DNA of 64,000 nt from JAMHWF01 sp035911095 (GCA_035911095.1 JAMHWF010000077.1:186001-250000), one strand, 5' to 3'; positions 42,837 to 50,810 are shown, numbered from the stretch's first letter. Notes: generated by a model from the sequence alone, not told the origin. Made by a program: numbers and translations.

Positions 42837-43244
42837 TTGGTTGAGGTGCTGTGGGGTGCATGCGCCACTGTTGCGAAACTACGCCTACTTTCTCTTACGG
42901 TAAGCTGTGCTGTTCGGAAACAGAAAATGAGGCTTCTGATGCCAATCGCGCTTGTTGCACTGATACTTCCAGATTGCGCAGCAGCCCAACGTCAGTCATG
43001 GCTATGTCAGCACTCTCACGGGGATAAGGTGTACAAAGGTGTTTCAGAGATTCGGCTTGCCAGGTCTGCTTTGACTATCACTGTGACGGGTGCACCGAAT
43101 TCAGGCCTCAGCCTTGAACATGCTTGGACCTACAGAGTGGTGTTCGAAACCCCAGGTCTTGGCTTTCGAGCCATTAGGGCCGCCGAGCCGGAAGGCGAGA
43201 GCACGATGCTGGATGCGATCATTGGTGGTGAGCTGTTCCTTACG

Positions 43245-43248
43245 CTAG
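43245..43248 (+). repeat. Left CTAG target-site duplication
   Basis: CTAG immediately left of the IS inverted repeat; the matching copy is at 44580-44583. Because CTAG is palindromic it could also be read as part of the terminal repeat, but the restored host frame favours duplication. Confidence 0.75.
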
Positions 43249-43265
43249 CAGGCCGTTGAAATACC
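43249..43265 (+). repeat. IS left inverted repeat
   Basis: CAGGCCGTTGAAATACC, 16 of 17 bases matching the reverse complement of the right end. Confidence 0.85.
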
Positions 43266-43328
43266 CCTCGACGCCGAGCGACGAGCCAGCGAGGATCGGG
43301 TCGACGAGCGAACGGGAGTGAAGCGCCG

Positions 43329-44423
43329 ATGCGAGGAGCCGACAACTACAGCGAGAGCCTGTTCACGACGGTGAGGCTGGAGGAGTTCGTGCCGGCCAAC
43401 CATCCGCTGCGCCCGATCCGCACCTGGGTCAACGATGCGCTGGCCGGGATGGACGAGAAGCTGTCGGCGATGTACGAGGCCGACGTCAAGGGCGGCCGCC
43501 CGAGCATCGCCCCCGAGAAGCTGATGCGCGCGATGCTGCTGCAGGTGCTCTACAGCGTGCGCAGCGAGCGTCAGTTGGTCGAGCAGATCCAATACAACCT
43601 GCTGTTTCGCTGGTTCGTCGGCTTGGCCATCGAGGACACGGTGTGGAACCACTCGGTGTTCAGCAAGAACCGCGACCGCCTCATCGAGCACGACGCGGTC
43701 ACGGGGCTGTTCAACGCGACGGTGGAGATGGCCCAGCAGCGCGGGCTGCTGTCGGGTGAGCACTTCAGCGTGGACGGCACGCTGATCCAGGCCTGGGCCA
43801 GCCACAAGAGCCTGCGGCGCAAGGACGGCTCCGACGACGACCGTCCACCTGAGGACTGGCGCGGCGAGCCGCGCCGCAACGACACGCACGAGTCGAAGAC
43901 CGACCCGGACTCGAGGCTGTACCGCAAGAGCAACGCGGCGCCGGCGCTGCCCAGCTACCTGGGCCACGTGCTGACCGACAACCGCCACGGCCTGGTGGTC
44001 AACGTGCGGGCCAGCAGCTCCAACGGCACCGCCGAGCGCGACATCGCCGCGCAGATGCTGGCCGACGTGGCCGAGCCGGGCCAGCGCGTGACGGTGGGCG
44101 CAGACAAGGCCTACGACACCAGGGGCTTCGTCAAGGCGTGCCGCGAGCTCAACGTCACCCCGCACGTCGCGCAGAACACCCATCGGCTGGGCGGCAGCGC
44201 CATCGATGGCCGCACCACCCGGCACCCGGGCTACGAGGTCAGCCAGCGCAAGAGGAAGTGCATCGAGCAGTGCTTCGGCTGGGGCAAGCTCGTCGGCCCG
44301 ATGCGCCAGGTGATGGTCAAGGGACTGGACAAGGTCGATCAGCTTCTGACGCTGACGATGGCCGCCTACAACCTCACGCGGCTGCGAACCCTGGCGCAGC
44401 CGTGCCCGCCGTGCGCCCAATGA
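43329..44423 (+). CDS. IS5-family DDE transposase
   Basis: This 364-residue transposase has the N-terminal DUF772-type domain (EEFVPANHPLRPIRTWV, MLLQVLYSVRSERQLVEQI, NLLFRWFVGL). The DDE catalytic core follows: FSVDGTLIQAWAS holds the first Asp, VGADKAYDTRGFV the second, and the C-terminal KRKCIEQCFGWGKLVGPMRQ carries the Glu region. The length fits the family and no frameshift is seen. ATG at 43329 lies 80 bp inside the left repeat. It is the only gene of the element. Confidence 0.92.
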   Translation: MRGADNYSESLFTTVRLEEFVPANHPLRPIRTWVNDALAGMDEKLSAMYEADVKGGRPSIAPEKLMRAMLLQVLYSVRSERQLVEQIQYNLLFRWFVGLAIEDTVWNHSVFSKNRDRLIEHDAVTGLFNATVEMAQQRGLLSGEHFSVDGTLIQAWASHKSLRRKDGSDDDRPPEDWRGEPRRNDTHESKTDPDSRLYRKSNAAPALPSYLGHVLTDNRHGLVVNVRASSSNGTAERDIAAQMLADVAEPGQRVTVGADKAYDTRGFVKACRELNVTPHVAQNTHRLGGSAIDGRTTRHPGYEVSQRKRKCIEQCFGWGKLVGPMRQVMVKGLDKVDQLLTLTMAAYNLTRLRTLAQPCPPCAQ

Positions 44424-44562
44424 GCGCTGAAACGGTAGAGATGCCCCTGTCCGACGGCTTGAATGGCCGCGAAATGAGCCTTCTGAGGTCGTCCCGACGA
44501 AACCCGCGGGCTGTATGAGATCCCCGCGACCCCTTGCGATGGCGGAGTGCTCGTTCATGGGT

Positions 44563-44579
44563 GGTAATTCAACGGCCTG
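44563..44579 (-). repeat. IS right inverted repeat
   Basis: GGTAATTCAACGGCCTG on the plus strand; it pairs with the left end with one mismatch and is followed directly by CTAG. Confidence 0.85.
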
Positions 44580-44583
44580 CTAG
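44580..44583 (+). repeat. Right CTAG target-site duplication
   Basis: CTAG directly after the IS right repeat, matching 43245-43248. Confidence 0.75.
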
Positions 44584-44714
44584 ACAACGGCAAGTTGCGC
44601 CTCTTGGTCACGGCGGTCAACGCAGCAAGCACGGACATGTCGTTTCAGATTCTGGCCTGCAGAAGTGCCGCCTAGAGGCGTCGCTGAGAACGTTGGGTGT
44701 CACTGAGTACCTGT

Positions 44715-45077
44715 ATGCAACGAGACATGGATCTCGCGAGGAAGATCCTCTTTTTCCTCGAAGCGAGGGCGGACATGAAATCTGAACTCTCGTTGCCGAT
44801 CGAGGGGTATAGCCGCACGGTCATCATGTATCACCTTCTTCTCTTGGCTCAGGCTGGGTTAATAGACCACGAACCAGAGACGACCAAGACTGGTCGAATC
44901 ATCCGCGTTCACGTGCTCGGTCTCAACTGGGCAGGCCATGAGTTTCTAGACGCCGTTCGTTCTGAGAAGGTCTGGCGAAAACTGGTCAAGTACGCCAACG
45001 ACAAAGGTGGAGCGTTACCATTCGATCTACTCAAAACGCTGGGCAAAGAACTCATAAAGCGATCTCTCGAGCCGTGA
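44715..45077 (+). CDS. DUF2513 protein
   Basis: This 120-residue protein begins MQRDMDLARKILFFLEAR, with GYSRTVIMYHLLLLAQAGLIDHE and LNWAGHEFLDAVRSEKVW. These are characteristic of DUF2513, a winged-helix-like family common in prophages, plasmids and islands. It is probably DNA-binding, but no biochemical role is known to me. ATG at 44715 is chosen because the family starts at this motif. Composition is lower in GC than the core genome. A perfect hairpin overlaps its stop codon. Confidence 0.82.
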   Translation: MQRDMDLARKILFFLEARADMKSELSLPIEGYSRTVIMYHLLLLAQAGLIDHEPETTKTGRIIRVHVLGLNWAGHEFLDAVRSEKVWRKLVKYANDKGGALPFDLLKTLGKELIKRSLEP

Positions 45078-45097
45078 GGCCAAGGTGGCTTGGCCTC
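45076..45097 (+). terminator. Hairpin overlapping the DUF2513 stop
   Basis: Perfect 9-bp arms GAGGCCAAG and CTTGGCCTC with a GTGG loop, beginning within the stop codon. No T-tract follows (GGACGCG), so it may be a Rho-assisted or stabilising hairpin. Confidence 0.55.
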
Positions 45098-45271
45098 GGA
45101 CGCGTGGTTCACAACGGGTAAACTCAAGACATAGGCCATAACAGATCGTTTGACGCCGAAGACGGCGCCTCAATTCAGAAAAGATGCCCTATTAATCTGA
45201 CCAGCAAGCTGGCTCCGTGCGCGGCCGATCTATGCGCGTTCCGATGCACTCAACTGCGAAAGGACTCATAA

Positions 45272-45580
45272 ATGGCAAAGGACTCTGCGCTTCTATCCGG
45301 CGTGTTCTCATTCGTACTCCACAACGCCGTGGAGGTTTTTCCAGTTCGCATACGTAGCCGAGAGACCGGAATATCGATGTTTCGAGTTTCGCCGGGAGGT
45401 ACGGGAGGGAACAAGCTCGATGTCACCGAACAGGTTGACGAGGCCACGATGATCTCTCGTGTGCTCGTAAACAAGTACGGGGTTCGGTGCTCCTCTCTGG
45501 ATGGCAGTACGCAGGGTCAATACAAACCGGACCAGCGGGCCGTATCGCATGTCAAACGATACAGTCGCCCACCGTTCTAG
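45272..45580 (+). CDS. Conserved-looking small protein of unknown function
   Basis: This 102-residue product starts MAKDSALLSGVFSFVLHN with AAGGA upstream. Motifs GISMFRVSPGGTGGNKLDVTEQVDEATM and VRCSSLDGSTQGQYKP look like a compact beta-rich fold and match a pattern I associate with unnamed proteins of accessory regions. No Cys pair or membrane segment is seen. It lies between the DUF2513 gene and the toxin-antitoxin pairs. Function cannot be stated. Confidence 0.65.
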   Translation: MAKDSALLSGVFSFVLHNAVEVFPVRIRSRETGISMFRVSPGGTGGNKLDVTEQVDEATMISRVLVNKYGVRCSSLDGSTQGQYKPDQRAVSHVKRYSRPPF

Positions 45581-45741
45581 CGCAGTGACCGCTCCAACCG
45601 CTCTACAAGGGTATTCCCCACGGGTCAAGGAATAATCAGGCCCAGCCGTATTCGACCTGCGCGACCGCGCGTGTCGGGCCCATGACCCTCGCCCTATCTC
45701 GCTGAGCGCCGGCATGGCTCGGGCCACCCCTCGTTCGGCCC

Positions 45742-46206
45742 TCAGCCTCCGCACTCGTGCGGCCACTCGGCCTTGCTCGCGGCCATCAACGCCGCCCAGT
45801 CGTCCGGCGGGTTGCCGCGCCCCAGCATCTTCTCGAACACGGCATACGGGTCTGACTTGCTGCCCGCCGAACGCAGGGTCTGCTCATCGTTGACCCAGGC
45901 GTACACGATGACCTTCGCCTTCGAGTCATAGCGAAAGAACAGGCGATACCGTCTGCCCAGCTTGGCCCGTCGCCAGTGGCGGTACGCCGGCCCCATGGTG
46001 TTGCCCTGGCGGTACTCGTCGCGCGCGGGGTCGCTCGGCACCACGTCCTGTATCAGATGCACCAGGGCGCGGAAGAACCTGACGTTGGCGTTGGCCGCAA
46101 TGCCTTGCGGGTCGCTCTCCTGCGCCCGCACCACGGCTGCGTCCAGCTTCGTCAGCTGCGCGATCAGGTTGTCGTGAAACAGCAGCGTCCAGCCGTGCTG
46201 CTGCAT
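45742..46206 (-). CDS. yhaV: YhaV-type toxin (RNase)
   Basis: This 154-residue toxin is of the YhaV type, a RelE-like ribosome-dependent mRNA interferase. Signatures are MQQHGWTLLFHDNLIAQL, LVHLIQDVVPSDPARDEYRQGNT and LGRRYRLFFRYDSKAKVIVYAWVNDEQTLR. The Arg-rich RRYRLFFRY strand likely carries catalytic residues. Length equals the family norm. Its ATG shares one base with the stop of the antitoxin gene just upstream, as usual for coupled toxin-antitoxin pairs. Codon use is closer to the core genome than the left part of the island. Confidence 0.93.
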   Translation of the reverse strand: MQQHGWTLLFHDNLIAQLTKLDAAVVRAQESDPQGIAANANVRFFRALVHLIQDVVPSDPARDEYRQGNTMGPAYRHWRRAKLGRRYRLFFRYDSKAKVIVYAWVNDEQTLRSAGSKSDPYAVFEKMLGRGNPPDDWAALMAASKAEWPHECGG

Positions 46207-46523
46207 CAGATGTCGACGTCCTCGTCGAACTCGTCGCCCAGGGCGACGTTGTGGCCGGCGTGCGCCAGCATCGTGCGAGCCAGGTCTTCCGGCAGGCCGC
46301 GAAGGTGCTGGCCATTCGCGATGTCCCGGGCCAGCAGGGTGAGGAAGGCGGCGATCGCGGGGTCTTCATGCTCGGCATCCGCACGGGTCACGACGACTTC
46401 GCCGCCGCGCAGGTCGAACGCCACCTTGCCGCCGGTGTCCACGCCCAGCACCTGCCGGATGGACTTGGGCAGCGTGATCTGGCCTTTGGAGGTCAGCGTC
46501 GCGACTTCGTGGATTTCGGGCAT
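46206..46523 (-). CDS. prlF: PrlF (SohA)-type antitoxin
   Basis: This 105-residue antitoxin has an N-terminal AbrB/SpoVT-type swapped-hairpin DNA-binding domain (ATLTSKGQITLPKSIRQVLGV, GGKVAFDLRGGEVVVTRA) and an acidic C-terminal region (ALGDEFDEDVDI) that would neutralise YhaV. It is translated before the toxin. An AGGAG ribosome-binding site precedes ATG 46523, and a perfect 18-bp palindrome lies 30 bp upstream, well placed for autorepression by the dimeric antitoxin. Confidence 0.93.
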   Translation of the reverse strand: MPEIHEVATLTSKGQITLPKSIRQVLGVDTGGKVAFDLRGGEVVVTRADAEHEDPAIAAFLTLLARDIANGQHLRGLPEDLARTMLAHAGHNVALGDEFDEDVDI

Positions 46524-46552
46524 GGCGGCACTCCTGAAGACAATGGTGAAAC

Positions 46553-46570
46553 GTAAGGAGCGCTCCTTAC
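46553..46570. promoter_or_regulatory. Palindromic operator of prlF-yhaV
   Basis: GTAAGGAGCGCTCCTTAC is a perfect 18-bp palindrome, 30 bp upstream of the prlF start. AbrB-type antitoxins bind such palindromes at their own promoters, so this is the likely autoregulatory site; binding is inferred. Confidence 0.75.
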
Positions 46571-46634
46571 TTTGTCAACGTGGGCTGGCACGGGCTCCGA
46601 GCCGCCTCGTCCCGTTTCCACTACCTGAACTGAC

Positions 46635-46662
46635 GCGTGATGTACGGTGCGCAGCATCACGC
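46635..46662. promoter_or_regulatory. Inverted repeat upstream of the vapB-like gene
   Basis: Arms GCGTGATG (46635-46642) and CATCACGC (46655-46662) are separated by 12 bases and end 17 bp before the antitoxin start. This position fits an autorepressor operator of the VapBC-like pair. Confidence 0.6.
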
Positions 46663-46678
46663 ACCCTGAGGCGATGTC

Positions 46679-46912
46679 ATGCGAACCACTCTTGCCATCG
46701 ACGACGACGTCCTCGCTGCCGCCAGGCACCTTGCCGAGCGCGAGCAGAAGAGCGTCGGGGAAGTGATCTCGTCGCTGGCGCGCCAAGGGCTCGCCCGCAG
46801 CGCCCGCGGCGGCGAGACCGAGCGCAACGGGATTCCGCTGCTGCCGAGCCGCAAGACCGACGTGCCCGTCACGCTGGAACTCGTCAACCAGCTGCGCGAC
46901 GAGGGGCCATGA
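46679..46912 (+). CDS. VapB-like antitoxin
   Basis: This 77-residue antitoxin has a ribbon-helix-helix-like N-terminus (MRTTLAIDDDVLAAARHLA, VGEVISSLARQGLARS) and a short tail (VTLELVNQLRDEGP) for toxin binding. ATG at 46679 is followed by a 4-base overlap (ATGA) with the PIN-domain toxin. It is divergent from prlF with 155 bp between, which holds one dyad for each pair. The N-terminal DNA-binding motif supports control of its own promoter. Confidence 0.88.
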   Translation: MRTTLAIDDDVLAAARHLAEREQKSVGEVISSLARQGLARSARGGETERNGIPLLPSRKTDVPVTLELVNQLRDEGP

Positions 46913-47340
46913 CCTGCTACCTGCTGGACGTGAATGTGCTCATCGCGCTCATTGACCCAGCGCATGTCCAGCACGATCAGGTTCACGAGGGGTTCGGCCG
47001 CGTCGGGCACAAGGCATTTGCCACTTGCCCCATCACCGAGAACGGCTTGCTGCGGATCGTCGGTCACCCCAGGTATCCAAACTCTCCCGGGCCGCCAAGC
47101 GCCGTGGCCAGCGCCCTGTCGGCGATTCGTGGGCTGCCTGGCCATGCCTTCTGGCCCGACAGCATCAGCCTGGTGGAGAGCAAGGCGATAGACCCCGCAC
47201 TGCTGTCGAGCCACGCCCGAGTGACCGACAGCTACCTGCTGGCGCTTGCGAGAGAGAACGGCGGAATGCTCGCGACCATGGACCAGAAACTGGCGACAGA
47301 GGTCGTCACCGAAGGCAAGGCTGCACTGGCACTGCTCTGA
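46909..47340 (+). CDS. PIN-domain toxin (VapC-like ribonuclease)
   Basis: This 143-residue PIN-domain nuclease has acidic active-site residues in YLLDVNVLIALID, TENGLLRIVGH, ARVTDSYLLALA and LATMDQKL. VapC-type toxins cleave tRNA or rRNA when freed of antitoxin. The PITENGLLRI and PGLPGHAFWPDSISL-like spacing resembles the TA-system VapC family with PIN near residues 3-130. ATG at 46909 overlaps the antitoxin stop. A long hairpin follows 28 bp after the stop. Confidence 0.9.
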   Translation: MTCYLLDVNVLIALIDPAHVQHDQVHEGFGRVGHKAFATCPITENGLLRIVGHPRYPNSPGPPSAVASALSAIRGLPGHAFWPDSISLVESKAIDPALLSSHARVTDSYLLALARENGGMLATMDQKLATEVVTEGKAALALL

Positions 47341-47367
47341 TGCAGGATCTCTTCGAGTCGATCCGGA

Positions 47368-47401
47368 GCCCTCGGGCCGTACCCTTGCACGGCCCGAGGG
47401 C
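47368..47401. terminator. Bidirectional terminator-like hairpin
   Basis: Perfect 13-bp arms GCCCTCGGGCCGT and ACGGCCCGAGGGC with an 8-base loop. It lies between the converging toxin and PHB-oligomer-hydrolase genes. There is no T-tract on the plus side. An imperfect AT-rich dyad (TAGAAA...TTTCTCTA) lies further right at about 47437-47456. Confidence 0.6.
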
Positions 47402-47462
47402 GCGCCAGCCGCCAACGGACACTTAAGTGGCGCTATAGAAAGTTGATTTTCTCTATGGCAAT

Positions 47463-49607
47463 TCAGTCCGGCACGTACAACGTCCGCCCGCCGAACAGGA
47501 TGCGGTCCCCCGCCGCCGGCCGCAGCGCGATCGGCGGCACATTGGCTTCCGTCAGCGCCGGTGCCGCGCCGGGCGTGCCGCCGCGCGGCGTGGTGCGCAC
47601 CACCTGGCTCGGCGGCAGCGCGGCGCCGGTGGTCAGGTGCGCCCACATCAGGTTCATCGCGCGCTCCAGGTACAGGTGCAGCGGCACGTAGCGGCTGTCG
47701 AAGCCGGGCAGTACCGCCGGCAGGCCGATGAAGCCGTCGAAGTGCTGGGCGTTGGTGACCTCGATGTAAGAGAGGCCACTGCGCCGCTGCTCCACCAGCT
47801 GGTTCAGCGCGGTGTAGGCGCGGCCGGTGTGGTTCACCGGCAGCAGGCCGTCGTCGCGCCCCTGCACGATCAGCGTCGGCCGCCCGCGCAGCTGGCCGTT
47901 GCGCCAGGTTTCGGCGATGCCGACATGCAGCTTGATCGACTCGCGGTTGCGGCCGTCATGCAGCCGCCGCAGGCAGAAAGCGCCGTCGGCGTTCATGTCC
48001 TGCAGGCCCGACGAGGGCGAGAACGACAGCACGTCGCGCAGCGCGCCGCCCGGGCTCAGGTTGTTGATCAGCTGCATGCCGCTGCCGGGGGGCACGCCGT
48101 TGCCGTTGGGGAAGAAGCCGGCCAGTTCCGCTGCCGTGAGCGGGCGCAGCTGGCCGGCCGCGGTGGTGCCGCCGTAGCTGTAGCCGCAGACGTTGTCGGC
48201 CACGCTCGCGCGCGAGTAGGCGTTGGCGTAGGCCATCGTGATAGCGCTCGGCGTCTCGAAGGCGGCGAAGGTCGCCAGCTGCACCACCGATTCGGCCTCC
48301 CAGCCGTGGGCGCGGATCTTCGCCAGCGCCTCGTCGGCCTGGGCCGCGGTGCCGGTCGCGCTCAGCGCGCCTTTGGCCTGCAGCGAGGCGCAGCGTTGCG
48401 CCGCCAGCGCGCCGAAGCCCACCGCATAGGCCGCCTGGTAAGGCGTGCCGGCCAGCTGCGCCGAGAGCGCTGCGCAGGGCGCGTAGAGGTTGGCGAACGA
48501 GGTGTAGTCGTAGAGCGAGCGGCCGACCCGCGTGTAGAGCGTGTGGCCGCGCTGGATGCGCAGCGGCAGCGGCGGCACCTGCACCTGCGGCTCGGAGACG
48601 ACCACCGCGTCGATCAGCCCTTCGCGGTCGCCTTCGGCCGCCGCGATCGCCGCGCCGCCGCCGTTCGAGAGGCTGCCGGCGATCACCAGCGTGTTGTCCG
48701 GGCGGATCTTCGGCCGCGCGCCGTGGCGGCGGCCGCCGTCGCCGTAGCGGTCGTTCAGCACCCAGAACGCGAAGCCGACCGCCTGCCGCGTGAAGAGGCC
48801 CCAGTCGGCCTCGGGGTTGCGCTGCGAGTGCGCGTGCTTGAAGGCGTGGCGGTCGGGCGTTGCCGCGTTGAAGGCGGCGAGCCGGGCGGGAGACAGGCGC
48901 GCGCGCACCGCGGCGTCGTCGCCGGCGGTGGCGGCGGGGCTGCGCGTGCCGTCGATCAGCGGCACGGTGTCGGCCGCGAGGTCGTGCGGGGCCGAATGCG
49001 TGCCCTTGTCGGTGTAGGCGACGGCGCAGCCGCGCTTCAGGCCCCATTCGGCCGTCGAGATCGCGCCGTAGACCGAGCGCGAACCCGATGAAGTCGCGGT
49101 GGTAATGCAGGGGCGCTGCGGGTCGAAGTGGGCCGGCACCTGCACCATCAGCGTCACATTGCGCCGGCCGCTGCCGTCGTCGCTGAAGGCCAGCACCTCG
49201 AAGCCGGGCACGCGGCCGTCGTTCGCCGCATAGGGGCTGTTGACCGCGGGGCCGAAGAAGCGGCCGTAGCCGCCGGCACTCGTCACGTCGACGATCGCGC
49301 GGTAGTTGCTGTAGATCGCGTTGCGGCGCAGCTCGGCGACGCTGGGCGCATCCGGCACGAGGAAGGCGGGCGCCGCGCCCGCCAGGCCCGTCTGGCCCAG
49401 GCCGGCGGTCAGCAGGTCGTCGCTGACGCCGTCATAGGTGGCGCTGCGCAGGCTGTCGCGGACGATGAAGGAGGGCAGCGGGTTCGCGCGTGCCGACGAG
49501 GTTTGCGTGGCCGGTGCGGCCGGCGCGGCGCCGGCCGGCAGCGCCACCGCACCGGCCAGCAGGGCCAGCGGGACGACGGGGCGGCGTAGGCAACGGTTGA
49601 CGTTCAA
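47463..49607 (-). CDS. D-(-)-3-hydroxybutyrate oligomer hydrolase
   Basis: This 714-residue hydrolase cleaves 3-hydroxybutyrate oligomers to monomers in PHB breakdown. It carries an apparent signal peptide (LALLAGAVALPAGAAPA), so a periplasmic or secreted role is inferred. The family motif GSLSNGGGAA gives the likely nucleophile Ser314. Other family blocks are SGSRSVYGAISTAEWGLKRGC, LIVQGRDDGLLPVNH (acid) and NAQHFDGF (His). The start is TTG at 49607, chosen because AAAGGAGA lies 5 bp upstream and the signal peptide follows directly. Divergent from the DJ-1/PfpI gene. Confidence 0.88.
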   Translation of the reverse strand: MNVNRCLRRPVVPLALLAGAVALPAGAAPAAPATQTSSARANPLPSFIVRDSLRSATYDGVSDDLLTAGLGQTGLAGAAPAFLVPDAPSVAELRRNAIYSNYRAIVDVTSAGGYGRFFGPAVNSPYAANDGRVPGFEVLAFSDDGSGRRNVTLMVQVPAHFDPQRPCITTATSSGSRSVYGAISTAEWGLKRGCAVAYTDKGTHSAPHDLAADTVPLIDGTRSPAATAGDDAAVRARLSPARLAAFNAATPDRHAFKHAHSQRNPEADWGLFTRQAVGFAFWVLNDRYGDGGRRHGARPKIRPDNTLVIAGSLSNGGGAAIAAAEGDREGLIDAVVVSEPQVQVPPLPLRIQRGHTLYTRVGRSLYDYTSFANLYAPCAALSAQLAGTPYQAAYAVGFGALAAQRCASLQAKGALSATGTAAQADEALAKIRAHGWEAESVVQLATFAAFETPSAITMAYANAYSRASVADNVCGYSYGGTTAAGQLRPLTAAELAGFFPNGNGVPPGSGMQLINNLSPGGALRDVLSFSPSSGLQDMNADGAFCLRRLHDGRNRESIKLHVGIAETWRNGQLRGRPTLIVQGRDDGLLPVNHTGRAYTALNQLVEQRRSGLSYIEVTNAQHFDGFIGLPAVLPGFDSRYVPLHLYLERAMNLMWAHLTTGAALPPSQVVRTTPRGGTPGAAPALTEANVPPIALRPAAGDRILFGGRTLYVPD

Positions 49608-49880
49608 TGCGGTCTCCTTTGCAGTGGATGGGCTCGAGCCGGTGGGACGGTGGGGTGGTCGCGTCGACCTGCGGTGGCCGGCGGGCGGGCCGGCCCGGGC
49701 GCACGGTGTGGCGTCGCGCGTCTCGGGCGCGGCGCCAGATGGTGCCGTCGGCACGGCGGGGCGCAAGGGTGTGTGCCCACCCTTCGTAGGAATGCGAGCC
49801 TCTACAGCCTCTGCGGTTTTCGCGTGGCCGATGGGTAGGATCGGCGACCCGCCCCCCGCAGGCCCTTTGCCCGCCACGCC

Positions 49881-50507
49881 ATGCACATCGCCATCCTCAC
49901 CTTCGACGGCTTCAACGAGCTCGATTCGCTGATCGCCCTGGGCGTCCTGCGCCGCATCCAGAAGCCGGACTGGCGCGTGAGCCTGTGCTGCCCGCAGCCC
50001 GAAGTGGTGTCGATGAACGGTGTCGCGATGCGCGCCCAGTCGCTGCTGGAAGAGGCGGCCACGGCCGACGCCGTGATCGTCGGCAGCGGGGTGCGCACGC
50101 GCGAGGTGGTCGCCGACGCGGCGCTGATGGGCCGCCTGGCGCTCGACCCGTCGCGCCAGCTGATCGGCGCGCAATGCTCGGGCACGCTCGTGCTCTCCCG
50201 GCTGGGCCTGCTCGCCGAGGTGCCGGCCTGCACCGACCTCACGACGAAGCCCTGGGTGCAGGCGGCGGGGGTCGAGGTGCTGAACCAGCCGTTCTTCGCC
50301 CGCGGCAACCTCGCCACGGCGGGCGGCTGCTTCGCCTCGCCCTACCTCGCCGCCTGGGTCATCGCGCGCAGCGAAGGCGTCGAGGCGGCGGCCGAGGCGC
50401 TGCACTACGTGGCGCCGGTGGGCGAGAAGGACGCCTACGTGGCGAACGCGATGAAACGGATCAAGCCGTACCTGGCCGAGCGCCCGGCGGGTGCGCTCGC
50501 CGTCTGA
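49881..50507 (+). CDS. DJ-1/PfpI-family protein
   Basis: This 208-residue DJ-1/PfpI superfamily protein begins MHIAILTFDGFNELDSLIALG with an acidic residue typical of the active site. The nucleophile Cys99 sits in GAQCSGTLVLSRLG. Members include amidohydrolases, glyoxalases, isonitrile hydratase and chaperones; the exact activity cannot be read. A 50-bp gap separates it from the DUF3565 gene downstream. Start ATG 49881 fits the family. Confidence 0.88.
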   Translation: MHIAILTFDGFNELDSLIALGVLRRIQKPDWRVSLCCPQPEVVSMNGVAMRAQSLLEEAATADAVIVGSGVRTREVVADAALMGRLALDPSRQLIGAQCSGTLVLSRLGLLAEVPACTDLTTKPWVQAAGVEVLNQPFFARGNLATAGGCFASPYLAAWVIARSEGVEAAAEALHYVAPVGEKDAYVANAMKRIKPYLAERPAGALAV

Positions 50508-50557
50508 CGCCGCGCTGCCTGCCGCCGGCCCCTGACCTTTTTGCCGCCCGCGCCCCG

Positions 50558-50764
50558 ATGGACCAACCGATCACCGGCTTCCACCAGGACGACGAAGGTC
50601 ACTGGGTCGCCGAACTGGCCTGCGGCCACGGCCAGCACGTGCGCCACGACCCGCCCTGGTTCAACCGGCCCTGGACGGTCACCGCCGAGGGCCGGGCGAG
50701 CGTCCTCGGCCGAACCCTGCCCTGCCGCAAGTGCGACGAGGGCACGCCGCCGGACCGACGCTGA
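50558..50764 (+). CDS. DUF3565 small protein
   Basis: This 68-residue protein begins MDQPITGFHQDDEGHWVAELACGHGQHVRH, and CRKCDEG near the end completes a Cys/His set (Cys in ELACGHGQHVRH and RTLPCRKCD) that probably binds zinc. The pattern matches DUF3565, a family of unknown function common in proteobacteria. It shares orientation with the DJ-1/PfpI gene and may be cotranscribed. NAD-GDH converges 46 bp later. Confidence 0.8.
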   Translation: MDQPITGFHQDDEGHWVAELACGHGQHVRHDPPWFNRPWTVTAEGRASVLGRTLPCRKCDEGTPPDRR

Positions 50765-50810
50765 GCGTTGTGGCTGGGCATCGGCCCGGCCGCGAGGCCG
50801 GGCCGGGGCT

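Larger units (their letters stand above)
43249..44579 (+). mobile_element. IS5-family insertion sequence, complete
   Basis: This 1,331-bp element has 17-bp terminal inverted repeats differing at one position: CAGGCCGTTGAAATACC at the left and CAGGCCGTTGAATTACC as the reverse complement at the right. It is flanked by CTAG on both sides. One transposase gene fills most of it. The GC content is higher than the island DNA around it. It looks intact and possibly active. Confidence 0.88.
42927..44675 (+). pseudogene. Secreted small protein gene split by the IS element
   Basis: The 5' part (42927-43248) encodes a signal peptide (MRLLMPIALVALILPDCAAAQ) and a soluble domain up to GGELFLTL. The 3' part resumes at 44584 after the IS and one CTAG copy, continuing in the same frame as DNGKLRLLVTAVNAAS to a TAG at 44673-44675. 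Removing the element and one target copy restores an uninterrupted 137-residue protein ending ILACRSAA. Function is unknown; two Cys (WLCQHS and ILACRS) could form a disulfide. As it stands, the 5' fragment ends after three codons of IS sequence (LAGR). Confidence 0.85.

Noticed and set aside
45080..45270. Integron attC site next to the small island genes
   Set aside because: Hairpins are present, but the paired core sites expected of attC were not found, and no integron integrase is visible.
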